Shown here: piece by piece, positions 8,150 through 16,373 of the stretch
How the letters are laid out: each line of letters begins with the position of its first letter
Position numbering within the stretch: the first letter of the stretch is position 1
The notes under the pieces: model-generated
What the model was told of the DNA's origin: nothing
Seen by the model: only the letters and a program-made list of their open reading frames with translations
Database searches by the model: none
Origin: Iodobacter sp025352645
Lineage (GTDB): Bacteria; Pseudomonadota; Gammaproteobacteria; Burkholderiales; Chitinibacteraceae
DNA length: 64,000 nt
NCBI RefSeq assembly: GCF_033446605.1
Contig: NZ_JAWQUO010000004.1
Location: forward strand, 1-64,000
Reading direction: 5' to 3'
Position numbers and translations under genes: made by a program

Positions 8150-9171
8150 AAAACCATCGTTGGATTGCTTAGCGCCGCCCATAGCCGAGTTTTAAACAGT
8201 GCTTGCTGATGTTCTGCCACCGGGCCAAAGCGCAGGCCTTGGTGATTGTTTTGCTGGAACAGGCGACACCATATTTTGTGTTTGGCGAGTTGGCTATGTA
8301 GCGCTTTGGCATTGGGTGTTGGGCACCAGTGCAGCAGTGGTAGGCTGCCGCTAGGGGCTAAACCTGCTTCGCTGAGTATGGCGATCATCCACTCCTGATT
8401 TGCCAGCAAACGCTGTTGCTGAGCGGCTTGCCACGCTTTATCACTTAAAGCGATTTGCCCTGCCCATTGGGCGGGGCCGCTGATATGCCAAGGGCCGAGT
8501 GCTTGTTTTATTTCTGCTAAAAGCGGCTTTTCGCAGGCGATAAAGCCCAGACGAATCCCCGCTAGGCCAAAGAATTTACCTATGGAGCGCAGAATAATCA
8601 GCCCTGATAATCCGGCTTGGGGTAGCAGGGTATTTTCGGGGCAGCAATCGGCAAAGGCCTCATCCACCACCAGCCATCCGCCACGCTTGGCAAGGCTGGC
8701 ATGCCAAGCCAGCAAAGTGGTCGCGCTGATTTGCTCGCCGCTGGGATTGTTTGGATTGACCACGATAAGCACATCAATGCTGCTGTTCTCTAAGCATTTA
8801 TCCACTTGCTCACTACTGATTGCGCTGACCTGATGCCCAGCCTGCTGCCACTGCCAATGATGCTCAGCATAGGCTGGGCTGATAATGGCGATGCGGCAGG
8901 GCGCACGTAATTTAGGTAGCAGGGCAATGGCTACTTGGCTGCCAGCCAGCGGTAGCAATTGATCGCAGCCGTAATAGTTTTGGGCCGCTTTTAGTAGCGC
9001 GTCATCCTGATCGGGCAGGCGTTGCCAAACATCATCGGGGACGGCTGGCAGGGGATAAGCCCAAGGAGCGATGCCGCTGGAGCAGTCGATCCAGTCGGTT
9101 AAATCTCCACCATATAGGGCGACGGCGCGTTGCAGATCGCCGCCGTGCAGGGGCTGATTTACAGCATCCAC
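8146..9171 (-). CDS. cobD: Threonine-phosphate decarboxylase CobD (CobC in the aerobic naming)
   Basis: PLP enzyme of the class II aminotransferase fold that makes (R)-1-amino-2-propanol phosphate for the nucleotide loop. Visible features are PLHGGDL near the N-terminus, the NPNNPSG motif and the Schiff-base lysine in RSIGKFFGLAG (Lys199). The frame is open to a GTG at 9201, but the GTG at 9171 has a perfect AGGAGG six nt upstream and starts with the conserved N-terminus, so I use it (341 residues). It overlaps cbiB by 13 nt. Its TAG stop codon comes from a family D repeat. In E. coli/Salmonella naming this is cobD; in Pseudomonas naming it is cobC. Confidence 0.92.
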   Translation of the reverse strand: MDAVNQPLHGGDLQRAVALYGGDLTDWIDCSSGIAPWAYPLPAVPDDVWQRLPDQDDALLKAAQNYYGCDQLLPLAGSQVAIALLPKLRAPCRIAIISPAYAEHHWQWQQAGHQVSAISSEQVDKCLENSSIDVLIVVNPNNPSGEQISATTLLAWHASLAKRGGWLVVDEAFADCCPENTLLPQAGLSGLIILRSIGKFFGLAGIRLGFIACEKPLLAEIKQALGPWHISGPAQWAGQIALSDKAWQAAQQQRLLANQEWMIAILSEAGLAPSGSLPLLHWCPTPNAKALHSQLAKHKIWCRLFQQNNHQGLRFGPVAEHQQALFKTRLWAALSNPTMVL

Positions 9172-10195
9172 AACGCACCTCCTAATAAAAGAGCAATCCA
9201 CAGGGCCAGTGTTTTCTGTAATAGCGCAATGCCACGCTGCAAATCGTAGGCTGTTGGCAGAGGGCCGCAGCCCAGTTGTGGGCGGGAATGGATTTCGCCG
9301 TGATACGTCGCATCGCCGCCTAAAGAAACTTGCAAGGCTCCAGCACCGCTGGCTATGACGGGGCCAGCATTGGGGCTATCCCAGAGTGGCGCTTGGCTTT
9401 GCCAGCAGAAAAACGCGCTGCGGCTATGGCCGAGCAGGGCGTAGCTGAGTGCAGTGAGGCGGGCAGGGATCAAGTTGAGCAGATCATCGGCCCTTGCTGC
9501 GATGCGGCCAAAGTGAAGTAAGCGCGGGGTTTTATAGCCCCACATCGCATCAAGGGTATTGGCAAAGCGGTGCAGCAAAGCGCCATAGCCACCCAATAGC
9601 GCAAAGAAAAACAGCGTGGCAAAAATGGCATCGGCACCGTTTTCTAGCGTGGATTCTAAGCCTGCTTTGGCGACGCCGGTTTCATCGAGCTGGCGGCAGT
9701 CACGGCTAACAATCCGGCTAACGGCGCTGCGGGCAGCGGCTAAATCTCCTTGGCTTAAGGGGCGGGCGATGGCTTGAACGTGTTCAAACAGGCTGCGTGC
9801 GCCAAGGGCAAACCACAGCGCCAAGGCGTCGGCCCACCAGCCTATAAAATGCTTTAGTAAGGCAAAGGTGGCGAGTGATGTGCCTATGAGTAAAAGCCAC
9901 GCCAGCGCGCCTCGACACATATTTAAGGCTTGCCAAAACTTCGTCATTCCCACGAAGGCGGGAATCCAGCGGTGGTTCTGGATCCCCGATAAAAACATTC
10001 GGGGATGACGGTTTTCTGGGGGGAGGGGGGGCTGTTGCTTACCTGCAAGCGGCCAGCCAGATTAAAGCACCGCTCCAGCTTGGCTGCTAGCCAGCCAAAG
10101 CCCACTAGTGGGTGCAAGCGCTTAGGCTCGCCCAAGCAAAGCTCTAACAGCAGGCCAAGGGCGAAGGCGCTGAGCCAGTGAGTTGTGCTTAGCAT
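9159..10195 (-). pseudogene. cbiB: Adenosylcobinamide-phosphate synthase CbiB, split by a repeat and a frameshift
   Basis: CbiB is the inner-membrane enzyme that joins aminopropanol phosphate to adenosylcobyric acid. The N-terminal part (ATG at 10195; LSAFALGLLLELCLGEPKRL, then HPLVGFGW) and the C-terminal part (from about 9930 to 9159; MWGYKTPR, ARADDLLNLIPARLTA, GDATYHGE) are both recognisable but lie in different frames. Between them is about 110 bp of foreign sequence: a family C repeat (9942-10010) and a G6-A-G7 tract (10018-10031 region). One extra G in that tract would rejoin the frames into a roughly 345-residue protein with a ~40-residue insertion. It may be a true mutation, a phase-variable gene or a sequencing error in the homopolymer. 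Confidence 0.85.
9942..10010. repeat. Family C repeat inside cbiB (Neisseria NIME-like)
   Basis: CGTCATTCCCACGAAGGCGG with the matching GAATCCA, then TGGATCCCCGATAAAAACAT and CGGGGATGACG. Each half is a hairpin (ATTCCC...GGGAAT and ATCCCCG...CGGGGAT) and the ends CGTCAT/ATGACG are complementary. It closely resembles ATTCCC...GGGAAT intergenic repeats described in Neisseria and other proteobacteria. Confidence 0.85.
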
Positions 10196-10707
10196 CCGCC
10201 ACGCTTCACCGGCATAGGTATTCCGGCGACAATCAGCGTGACATTTGCGGCCTGCGTGGCGATATCCTGATGCAAGCGGCCAGCCTCGTCCCTAAATAAT
10301 CGGGCCAAGGGATTATCAGGCACAATGCCAAATCCCACTTCATTGCTGACCAATAACAGCGTGCCTTGGTGTGCGGCAGCGGCGGCGATAAAGGCCTGTT
10401 TTTCTGTTGCCCAGCCCGCCATATCCTCCAGACAAAGCCAGTTGGATAACCAGAGCGTGAGGCAATCGATCACACAAAATTGATCTTGGCTTTGTGTGAG
10501 TGCCGCAGCCAGCTGCAATGGCGCTTCTAGCGTTTGCCAATGTGCGGGGCGCTCGGCCTTGTGCCGCAGGATGCGTTCCTGCATTTCCTCGTCAAAAGCC
10601 TGAGCGGTGGCCAGCCAAAACACCGGGCCGTCGTGGGCCAGTGCTTTTGCCAGCGCATAACTGCTTTTGCCGCTACGCGCCCCGCCTAAGATAAGCTCGG
10701 TGCTCAA
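10189..10707 (-). CDS. cobU: Adenosylcobinamide kinase / adenosylcobinamide-phosphate guanylyltransferase CobU
   Basis: Bifunctional enzyme that phosphorylates adenosylcobinamide and then makes AdoCbi-GDP. The 172-residue length is standard. The P-loop GGARSGKS is at residues 8-15, with SNEVGFGIVP and the DEAGRLHQDIA stretch further on. The start appears to be a TTG (10705-10707) that overlaps the btuB TGA as TTGA: the P-loop begins only eight residues in and no ATG or GTG fits. It overlaps cbiB by 7 nt. Confidence 0.92.
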   Translation of the reverse strand: MSTELILGGARSGKSSYALAKALAHDGPVFWLATAQAFDEEMQERILRHKAERPAHWQTLEAPLQLAAALTQSQDQFCVIDCLTLWLSNWLCLEDMAGWATEKQAFIAAAAAHQGTLLLVSNEVGFGIVPDNPLARLFRDEAGRLHQDIATQAANVTLIVAGIPMPVKRGGC

Positions 10708-12587
10708 TATTGCCCACGTAAGTTGAGCATGGCGTTAATACCTTGTGTGCCATAGTCTTTTACTTGCTCGTATTCGGTATCAAATACATTGTTCACACGC
10801 GCTTGCAAAGACCATTCTTTATTGACTTGCCAGTTAGCGGAGAGATTGGTCAGCGCATAGCCTGCCAGTTGTTTCTTATTGGCTGGGTCGTCAAAACGCT
10901 TGCTCTGTGCTTGGATTTCGGCACGCAGCGTCCATGCATTAAGGGTGAGTCCAGCGTAAGCCGTGCCGGAGTATTTAGCACGGCGGGCTAGTTCATTGCC
11001 CCTGTTTGCCCCGTTGGATTCATCGCTTGCATTCAGGTAGTCGTAGCTAAAACCAGCCAGCATGCCATTAGCTTGCCAGTCTGCGGCAAGCGTTACGCCT
11101 TGCAGCTCGGCCTGAGCCACATTGGATGGAAGCCATCTGTAAGGGTCTGCAGCGGTTGGTGCTGGAGCCCATTGAATGAGATTTGATACTCGGTTTTTAT
11201 AAACAGTTAAAGATGAACTGATTTCTTTACCATTAAAGCGAACAAATATTTCTTTATTGATTGATTCTTCAGGCAACAGATTGGGGTTGCCTAAGTTTGG
11301 CCAATATAAATCATTAAATGTTGGCGCTTTAAATGCGGTACCAAATGTTGTACCGACTTGCCAAGCATCAGTTAACTCTAAAGCAAAGGCTGCGCTACCG
11401 GTGTTTTTACGGCCTAGCAAAGAGTTGTCATCGCTGCGTACGTTTAATTGCACCGATAAAATATCGAGGTGGCCTAAGTAGCCAGCTTGCAGGCTGTTAA
11501 TGCGGCGATGGTCTTTATCGTATTGCTGATCGCCGCTGACTTTTTGCTCTAAAGTTTCAGCCCCTAGCTGCCAAGTGCCCGCTTGGGTCTCAAAGTCATT
11601 CATCCATGACAACTGAGTCTGTGCTGTTTTGATCTGACTGACTTTATCGTGGTAGTCGTTGAATGCGCGTGGGGTAAAGTTCTTATTATCATCGATGCTG
11701 TAAGCTAAGTTTAAGAGGCTATTCCAGTGAGCTGTTAGCTTATTTTTGCTCCAGATGCTGGCGCTGCCGTTCTGGGTTTCATCACGATAATTATAGCTTT
11801 GTGCGCGTGCAACGTAGTTTGAATCACTGACATAACCATCCAGCTGATTTTTACCCCAAGCTTGTAAAAGATTGGCTCCCAACTCGTGATCTTCATTAAT
11901 ACGGTGCTTTAGCGATAAAGAAACGCTGTTGTTTTCGTAGCCATCTTTATCATCAAAATAGCCAGGATTTTTAGGATTGCTGATTGAGCTGATGCCATCT
12001 GTTTTGAAGTGAGCCAGATTGAGTGCATAGCGAGTATCGTCATTTCCCCCTGAAATGCCAGCGCTGGCACTGATGGTGTTATTGCTGCCATAGCCAAGTT
12101 CAACTTGTGGATGGAAGCCCTTTTTACCCTCTTTGGTAAAAATTTGAATCACACCACCGATGGCATCCGAACCATAGAGGCTGGCAGCGGGCCCGCGTAG
12201 TACTTCAATCCGATCGATCTGGCTAAGTGGAATATGTTGCAGTGCTGCTGTGCCTAATGTGGCAGAGCCAATTCTCACACCATCAATCAGTACCAAGGTG
12301 TGTTGGGCGCTATTGCCGCGTAAATAAATGCTGGTTGCTTTACCTGCTCCACCATTGCTTGATATCTGTACGCCAGGCTGGCGTGCCAGTAGCTCTGGTA
12401 GGCTAATAGTACCTGCGGTTTGAATGGCTTTTTGATCGATAACAGTCACATCGCCGATGACTTCTTTGGTCGTTTGCGGCAGGCGAGCGGCAGTGGTGAC
12501 AACGGCTGGTAGCTGAATTGTTTCAGCATGAACACAGAGGCTTGCTGCAAGGGTAGTTAGTACAAATGGGGTGATACGGAATAACAT
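10704..12587 (-). CDS. btuB: TonB-dependent vitamin B12 outer-membrane receptor BtuB
   Basis: Outer-membrane beta-barrel that imports cobalamin using TonB energy; 627 residues. The signal peptide (MLFRITPFVLTTLAASLCVHA) is followed by a TonB-box-like ETIQLPAVVTTA, then the plug domain (DVTVIDQ, LARQPGVQISSNGG, LRGNSAQHTLVLIDGVR, RIEVLRGPAASLYGSDAIGG) and the barrel, ending in the aromatic C-terminus LRGQY. The ATG at 12587 follows AGGAGAG; the open extension to 12680 is leader sequence. A cobalamin riboswitch lies upstream, so expression should fall when B12 is abundant. First gene of the cluster. Confidence 0.95.
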   Translation of the reverse strand: MLFRITPFVLTTLAASLCVHAETIQLPAVVTTAARLPQTTKEVIGDVTVIDQKAIQTAGTISLPELLARQPGVQISSNGGAGKATSIYLRGNSAQHTLVLIDGVRIGSATLGTAALQHIPLSQIDRIEVLRGPAASLYGSDAIGGVIQIFTKEGKKGFHPQVELGYGSNNTISASAGISGGNDDTRYALNLAHFKTDGISSISNPKNPGYFDDKDGYENNSVSLSLKHRINEDHELGANLLQAWGKNQLDGYVSDSNYVARAQSYNYRDETQNGSASIWSKNKLTAHWNSLLNLAYSIDDNKNFTPRAFNDYHDKVSQIKTAQTQLSWMNDFETQAGTWQLGAETLEQKVSGDQQYDKDHRRINSLQAGYLGHLDILSVQLNVRSDDNSLLGRKNTGSAAFALELTDAWQVGTTFGTAFKAPTFNDLYWPNLGNPNLLPEESINKEIFVRFNGKEISSSLTVYKNRVSNLIQWAPAPTAADPYRWLPSNVAQAELQGVTLAADWQANGMLAGFSYDYLNASDESNGANRGNELARRAKYSGTAYAGLTLNAWTLRAEIQAQSKRFDDPANKKQLAGYALTNLSANWQVNKEWSLQARVNNVFDTEYEQVKDYGTQGINAMLNLRGQY

Positions 12588-12602
12588 TTCTCTCTCCTGA
12601 TT

Positions 12603-12621
12603 GCCACACCCGCTGTGTGGC
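12603..12621 (-). promoter_or_regulatory. Hairpin abutting the btuB ribosome-binding site
   Basis: GCCACAC AGCGG GTGTGGC on the minus strand forms a 7-bp stem ending about 4 nt before the AGGAGAG ribosome site. It could be the expression-platform element through which the riboswitch controls translation, but pairing with the aptamer was not computed. Confidence 0.45.
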
Positions 12622-12724
12622 GTGATAGCAGCAGGGGGAGCAGGAGATGATGCATGGCAGATAAGCGCGATGAATCTCACCCGCTTCGTGCACCCTGCCG
12701 CGCGTTGGTTGCCTTTGCCGGTGG

Positions 12725-12900
12725 CAAAGGTTTAAGGCCGGTCTCCGGGCTGGCAAGTTGCTCTATAGAGCAAACGCATCGCCTTCCTTTCTATTAATAA
12801 GAAAGTGGCATTGATGCGTTTTGACTTGCTTACCGTTGCAGGGGCAGCACAGGATTTAAACCTGTTTCCCGTTTCACTCGTGTTGAGCACCTTATAAAGG
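12725..12900 (-). ncRNA. Cobalamin (AdoCbl) riboswitch
   Basis: On the minus strand the leader carries the conserved elements in order: GGTGCTCAACACGAG, CGGGAAACAGG, ATCCTGTGCTGCCCCTGCAA with CGGTAAGC, then the B12 box AGCCCGGAGACCGGCC at about 12738-12753. These match the cobalamin riboswitch consensus. It lies about 140 nt upstream of btuB and should repress the cobalamin cluster when coenzyme B12 is bound. A CCTTTGCC...GGCAAAGG hairpin follows at 12712-12730. Confidence 0.95.
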
Positions 12901-12996
12901 CGGGATTGTATACCTCCTTGTCATTCCTTGCCTTTCGGCTTTAAAACATATTCATTTTAGTTTTGGTAAGTATTTGGAATATGGCTGGGCATTAGC

Positions 12997-13030
12997 CAAA
13001 AAAAACGCCACGAAAAGAGCGTGGCGTTGA
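12997..13030 (-). terminator. Terminator of the glt operon
   Basis: On the minus strand AACGCCACG CTCTTTT CGTGGCGTT is followed by a run of T, 15-20 nt after the gltL stop. A strong Rho-independent terminator. Confidence 0.92.
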
Positions 13031-13045
13031 TGAGTGTTTTGTCGT

Positions 13046-13774
13046 TTAGTGCTGCAAAATTTTCGATAAAAACTGCTGAGCACGCTCGGAGCGGGTTTGG
13101 TTAAAGAACTCGTCTTTGCTGGCGTCTTCCACAATATGGCCTTGGTCCATAAAGATCACGCGGGTGGCCACTTTACGGGCAAAACCCATTTCGTGGGTCA
13201 CGCACATCATGGTCATGCCTTCGTGAGCCAGCTCAACCATTACATCCAGCACTTCATTAACCATTTCTGGATCAAGCGCTGAAGTGGGCTCGTCAAACAG
13301 CATGGCGATGGGGTCCATGGCGAGGGCGCGGGCGATAGCAACGCGCTGCTGCTGTCCACCCGAAAGCTGCCCTGGATATTTGTTAGCTTGGGCTTTTAGG
13401 CCTACGCGATCGAGTAGTTTTAGACCTTTTTCCATCGCTTCATCCATGCTGCGGCCTAGTACGCGTTGCTGGGCAAGGCAGAGGTTGTCGGTGATGGATA
13501 GGTGAGGAAATAGCTCAAAGTTTTGGAACACCATGCCCACTTTAGAGCGCAATTTAGGCAAATCAGTTTTAGGATCGCCCACCGAGGTGTCGCCGATCAA
13601 AATCTTGCCTGACTGAAAGGGCTCTAAGCCATTAACACACTTAATGAGCGTAGATTTGCCTGAGCCAGATGGCCCGCAAACAACAATCACTTCCCCTTTT
13701 TTTACTTCGGTGCTGCAGTCGGTCAGTACTTGAAAGCTACCGTACCATTTATTGACGTTCTGAATTGAAATCAT
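13046..13774 (-). CDS. gltL: Glutamate/aspartate ABC transporter ATP-binding protein GltL
   Basis: ATPase of a polar amino acid importer, 242 residues. Walker A is GPSGSGKST, the signature is LSGGQQQRV, Walker B is AMLFDEPTSALDPEM and the switch histidine is in VTHEMGFA. The ATG at 13774 has GAGG about 9 nt upstream. It is the last gene of gltI-J-K-L, 78 bp after gltK, and is followed by a strong terminator. The substrate is inferred from the GltI/GltJ/GltK-like partners; glutamine or another acidic amino acid cannot be excluded. Confidence 0.9.
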   Translation of the reverse strand: MISIQNVNKWYGSFQVLTDCSTEVKKGEVIVVCGPSGSGKSTLIKCVNGLEPFQSGKILIGDTSVGDPKTDLPKLRSKVGMVFQNFELFPHLSITDNLCLAQQRVLGRSMDEAMEKGLKLLDRVGLKAQANKYPGQLSGGQQQRVAIARALAMDPIAMLFDEPTSALDPEMVNEVLDVMVELAHEGMTMMCVTHEMGFARKVATRVIFMDQGHIVEDASKDEFFNQTRSERAQQFLSKILQH

Positions 13775-13852
13775 ACTGCTAACCTCTTTTGCAAACGGTG
13801 CTGAAGCATGGCGCCAGCGAGTGTATGGGTAACGCTACCGTTTTACCGGTAA

Positions 13853-14518
13853 TCATACTGCAAGTTTTTTCTGCAAACGCTTCACAATCATGGATGCACT
13901 AAAGCTAATCAGGAAGTAAACCGCACCAGCAAGTAGTAAAAATTCATGCGGCTGGCCAACAATATCGCCTTTAGAGCGGGCGGTATTGAGGAAATCCATC
14001 AGGCCTACGGCATAAACCAAGGATGTATCTTGAAACAAGATAATGCTTTGCATTAGCAGCAGGGGCATCATTTTTCTAAATGCTTGCGGCAAAATAATTA
14101 AGCGCATTGCTTGGCTGTAATTCATCCCTAAGGCGTAGGCTGCGTTGGCTTGGCCCTTTGATATAGCTTGAATACCTGCCCGCACAATTTCGCAGTAATA
14201 AGCGGCTTCAAACATCATAAAGGCGATTAAGCAGGAGGTAAACGCACCAATGGGGGTAGGTCTTCCGGTAACCCAGCCAATAATAAAGGGCACCATAAAG
14301 TAAAACCAAGTGATGACCAAGAGCAGTGGGATGGAGCGGAAATAATTGACATAAAACCCAGCCAGTTTGGATAAAACTGGATTACTCGACATACGTGCCA
14401 ATGCCAATAAAGTACCTAAGGCTACGCCACCTAATACTGCAAAAAACAGCAGCTCTAGCGTGAGTATCATGCCTTCAATAAGGCCTGGCAGGGCTGGAAC
14501 GATATTAGATAAATCCAT
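13853..14518 (-). CDS. gltK: Glutamate/aspartate ABC transporter permease GltK
   Basis: Inner-membrane permease of the HisM/GltK type, 221 residues with about five hydrophobic segments. The cytoplasmic EAA-type loop is EIVRAGIQAISKGQANAAYALG, shared with its partner GltJ, and it follows the family's LFFAVLGGVALGTLLALAR start. It begins one nt after the gltJ stop, so it is co-translated with gltJ and forms the heterodimeric channel with it. Confidence 0.9.
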   Translation of the reverse strand: MDLSNIVPALPGLIEGMILTLELLFFAVLGGVALGTLLALARMSSNPVLSKLAGFYVNYFRSIPLLLVITWFYFMVPFIIGWVTGRPTPIGAFTSCLIAFMMFEAAYYCEIVRAGIQAISKGQANAAYALGMNYSQAMRLIILPQAFRKMMPLLLMQSIILFQDTSLVYAVGLMDFLNTARSKGDIVGQPHEFLLLAGAVYFLISFSASMIVKRLQKKLAV

Positions 14519-14519
14519 T

Positions 14520-15266
14520 TTATTTCCCTCCCAGCGACATGAGGCCAGGCACGCTGGTTTTCTTTTCTACCCAGCGCATAAATACCATCAAGCTCATATT
14601 GAGCGTGAAATAAATAATGGTGGCAAGGGTAAAGGCTTCAAACAAATTAGCGGTAAATTCAGCTGTTTGTTTGGTTTGTGCCAGTAATTCCATCAGCCCA
14701 ATTAAGGAGGCAACGGATGAGTTTTTAAATACGTTTAAAAACTCTGATGTGAGTGGCGGAATAATAATACGAAATGCTTGCGGCAATAAGACGTGGCGAT
14801 AAGTCTGAGCGATATTTAAACCCAGTGCATATCCTGCATTAACTTGCCCTTTAGGTAGTGCTTGAATGCCGGTGCGAACCTGCTCACAAACCCGTGCCGA
14901 GGTAAATAAGCCTAAACAAACAACCACGCTGATAAAGGCGGATGTGGAGGGTTTGATATCTTGTTTAAACCAAATTTGCAGTGATTCAGGTAGAAAATCT
15001 GGTACTAAGAAATACCAAATAAACAATTGCACGAGCAGTGGAATATTACGGAATAGCTCTACATAGGCGCTGGCAATACCAGAAACCCAGCGATTTGGCA
15101 GCGTGCGTGCCACGCCCATTATCGTGCCTAAAATCAGCGCAATAATCCACGCGGATAAAGCCAGTGCAAGTGTCCAGCCAAGACCAGAAATAAACCAATC
15201 TAAATAAACTTCACTACCGATACCGGTGGGCTTAAAAAAAACGCCCCAATCCCAGTTGTAATTCAT
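14520..15266 (-). CDS. gltJ: Glutamate/aspartate ABC transporter permease GltJ
   Basis: Inner-membrane permease of the polar amino acid family, 248 residues. The N-terminus has the NWDWGVF stretch typical of GltJ, and the EAA loop reads EQVRTGIQALPKGQVNAGYALG. It pairs with gltK immediately downstream. A strong hairpin (15284-15311) separates it from gltI, a usual arrangement that keeps the binding protein in excess over the membrane subunits. Confidence 0.9.
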   Translation of the reverse strand: MNYNWDWGVFFKPTGIGSEVYLDWFISGLGWTLALALSAWIIALILGTIMGVARTLPNRWVSGIASAYVELFRNIPLLVQLFIWYFLVPDFLPESLQIWFKQDIKPSTSAFISVVVCLGLFTSARVCEQVRTGIQALPKGQVNAGYALGLNIAQTYRHVLLPQAFRIIIPPLTSEFLNVFKNSSVASLIGLMELLAQTKQTAEFTANLFEAFTLATIIYFTLNMSLMVFMRWVEKKTSVPGLMSLGGK

Positions 15267-15283
15267 ACGCTGTCTCCGAAGGA

Positions 15284-15311
15284 ATCAGGGAGGCCCTAAA
15301 GCCTCCCTGAT
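15284..15311 (-). terminator. Attenuating hairpin between gltI and gltJ
   Basis: A perfect 11-bp inverted repeat, ATCAGGGAGGC CTAAA-type loop GCCTCCCTGAT. No T-run follows on the minus strand, so it is more likely a partial terminator or an mRNA 3'-end stabiliser for gltI than a full stop. Confidence 0.75.
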
Positions 15312-15337
15312 GTTTTTGGCTTAATAAAATCGGCCTT

Positions 15338-16234
15338 TTACATCTGTTCTGCGGATTTATCTGTTGGGCTAGCGATCAATTTTTTTAGATCTTCGCTCAT
15401 TGGGAAATTAAGATTTAAGTTTTTTGGCGGAATTGGTTGGGTAAACCAGCGTGCATAAACGGCTTTGATGCGGCCGCTCTTATAAAGATCAACGATGGAT
15501 TCATCAACCAGTTTTTTAAACTGTGGATCATCTTTACGCAGCATGCAGCCGTAAATCTCACTGGATTGTGGTGTGCCAACAATGGCCCAATCTGCAGGTG
15601 ATTTAGCTTTAGCAATTTCACCAGCCAACAACGCATCGTCCATCATAAAGGCCACTGCACGATTGGATTCCAGCATCAGGAAGGATTCACCGTGATCCTT
15701 AGCACTGATGATATTCATATTCATTTTCTTTTCTTCATTCATCTTTTTAATTAGACGTTCTGAAGTAGTACCTGCGGTGGTCACCACGTTTTTACCCGCT
15801 AAATCGGCAAAGTCTTTAACGCCAGATTTTTTATTGGTGAGTAAACGCGTGCCAATTTCAAAAATACCGTTAGAGAATGCGACTTGCTTTTGGCGCTCTA
15901 CATTATTGGTAGTAGAGCCGCATTCCAAATCAACCGTACCATTTTGTACTAATGGAATACGTGTTTGTGAAGTCACTAGGTTATAGCGAACTTCAATAAA
16001 GGGCATATTGAGTTTTTTCTTGATGGCTTCTGCAATGTGATTTGCAACTTCAACCGAGTACCCAATTGGGCGTTGGCTATTGTCTAGATAGGAGAAGGGA
16101 ATGGATGAATCGCGATGGCCTAGCACCAAAGTTTTAGTTTCTTTAATCTTTTTTAATGTACCGTTTAATTCCTCAGCTTGCGCTGTTGCGGTAAAAAGAG
16201 TGGATACAGCCAAAACAAGCAACAATTTCTTCAT
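15338..16234 (-). CDS. gltI: Glutamate/aspartate-binding periplasmic protein GltI
   Basis: Solute-binding protein of 298 residues with a signal peptide (MKKLLLVLAVSTLFTATAQA). The SBP_bac_3 landmarks are LVLGHRDSSIPFSYLD, the RIPLVQNGTVDLECGSTTNN segment and VVTTAGTTSERLIKK. Arg, Asp and Cys in VDLECGS are those expected for the GltI subgroup. First gene of the glt operon; an AGGAGA ribosome site precedes the ATG at 16234. Confidence 0.92.
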   Translation of the reverse strand: MKKLLLVLAVSTLFTATAQAEELNGTLKKIKETKTLVLGHRDSSIPFSYLDNSQRPIGYSVEVANHIAEAIKKKLNMPFIEVRYNLVTSQTRIPLVQNGTVDLECGSTTNNVERQKQVAFSNGIFEIGTRLLTNKKSGVKDFADLAGKNVVTTAGTTSERLIKKMNEEKKMNMNIISAKDHGESFLMLESNRAVAFMMDDALLAGEIAKAKSPADWAIVGTPQSSEIYGCMLRKDDPQFKKLVDESIVDLYKSGRIKAVYARWFTQPIPPKNLNLNFPMSEDLKKLIASPTDKSAEQM

Positions 16235-16327
16235 CGGGTGTTCTCCTAAAATAGCGGGGGATCTGTATTTGTTTCAGTATAGACTGACTGAAAAAATAAG
16301 ACTTTGGGGATACTCCTTAGTGTTTCA

Positions 16328-16356
16328 AACAAAACGGCCCACAAGGGGCCGTTTTT
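16328..16356. terminator. Terminator after the second amino acid ATPase
   Basis: AAAACGGCCC ACAAG GGGCCGTTTT is an inverted repeat flanked by A and T runs on both sides. It lies 18 nt after the ATPase stop and 95 bp upstream of gltI, separating the two transcription units. Confidence 0.88.
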
Positions 16357-16373
16357 ATTATCGCTTACAAATA

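Noticed and set aside
9172..9201. Upstream GTG start for cobD
   Set aside because: A perfect AGGAGG lies in front of the later GTG at 9171, and the extra residues are not like the family.
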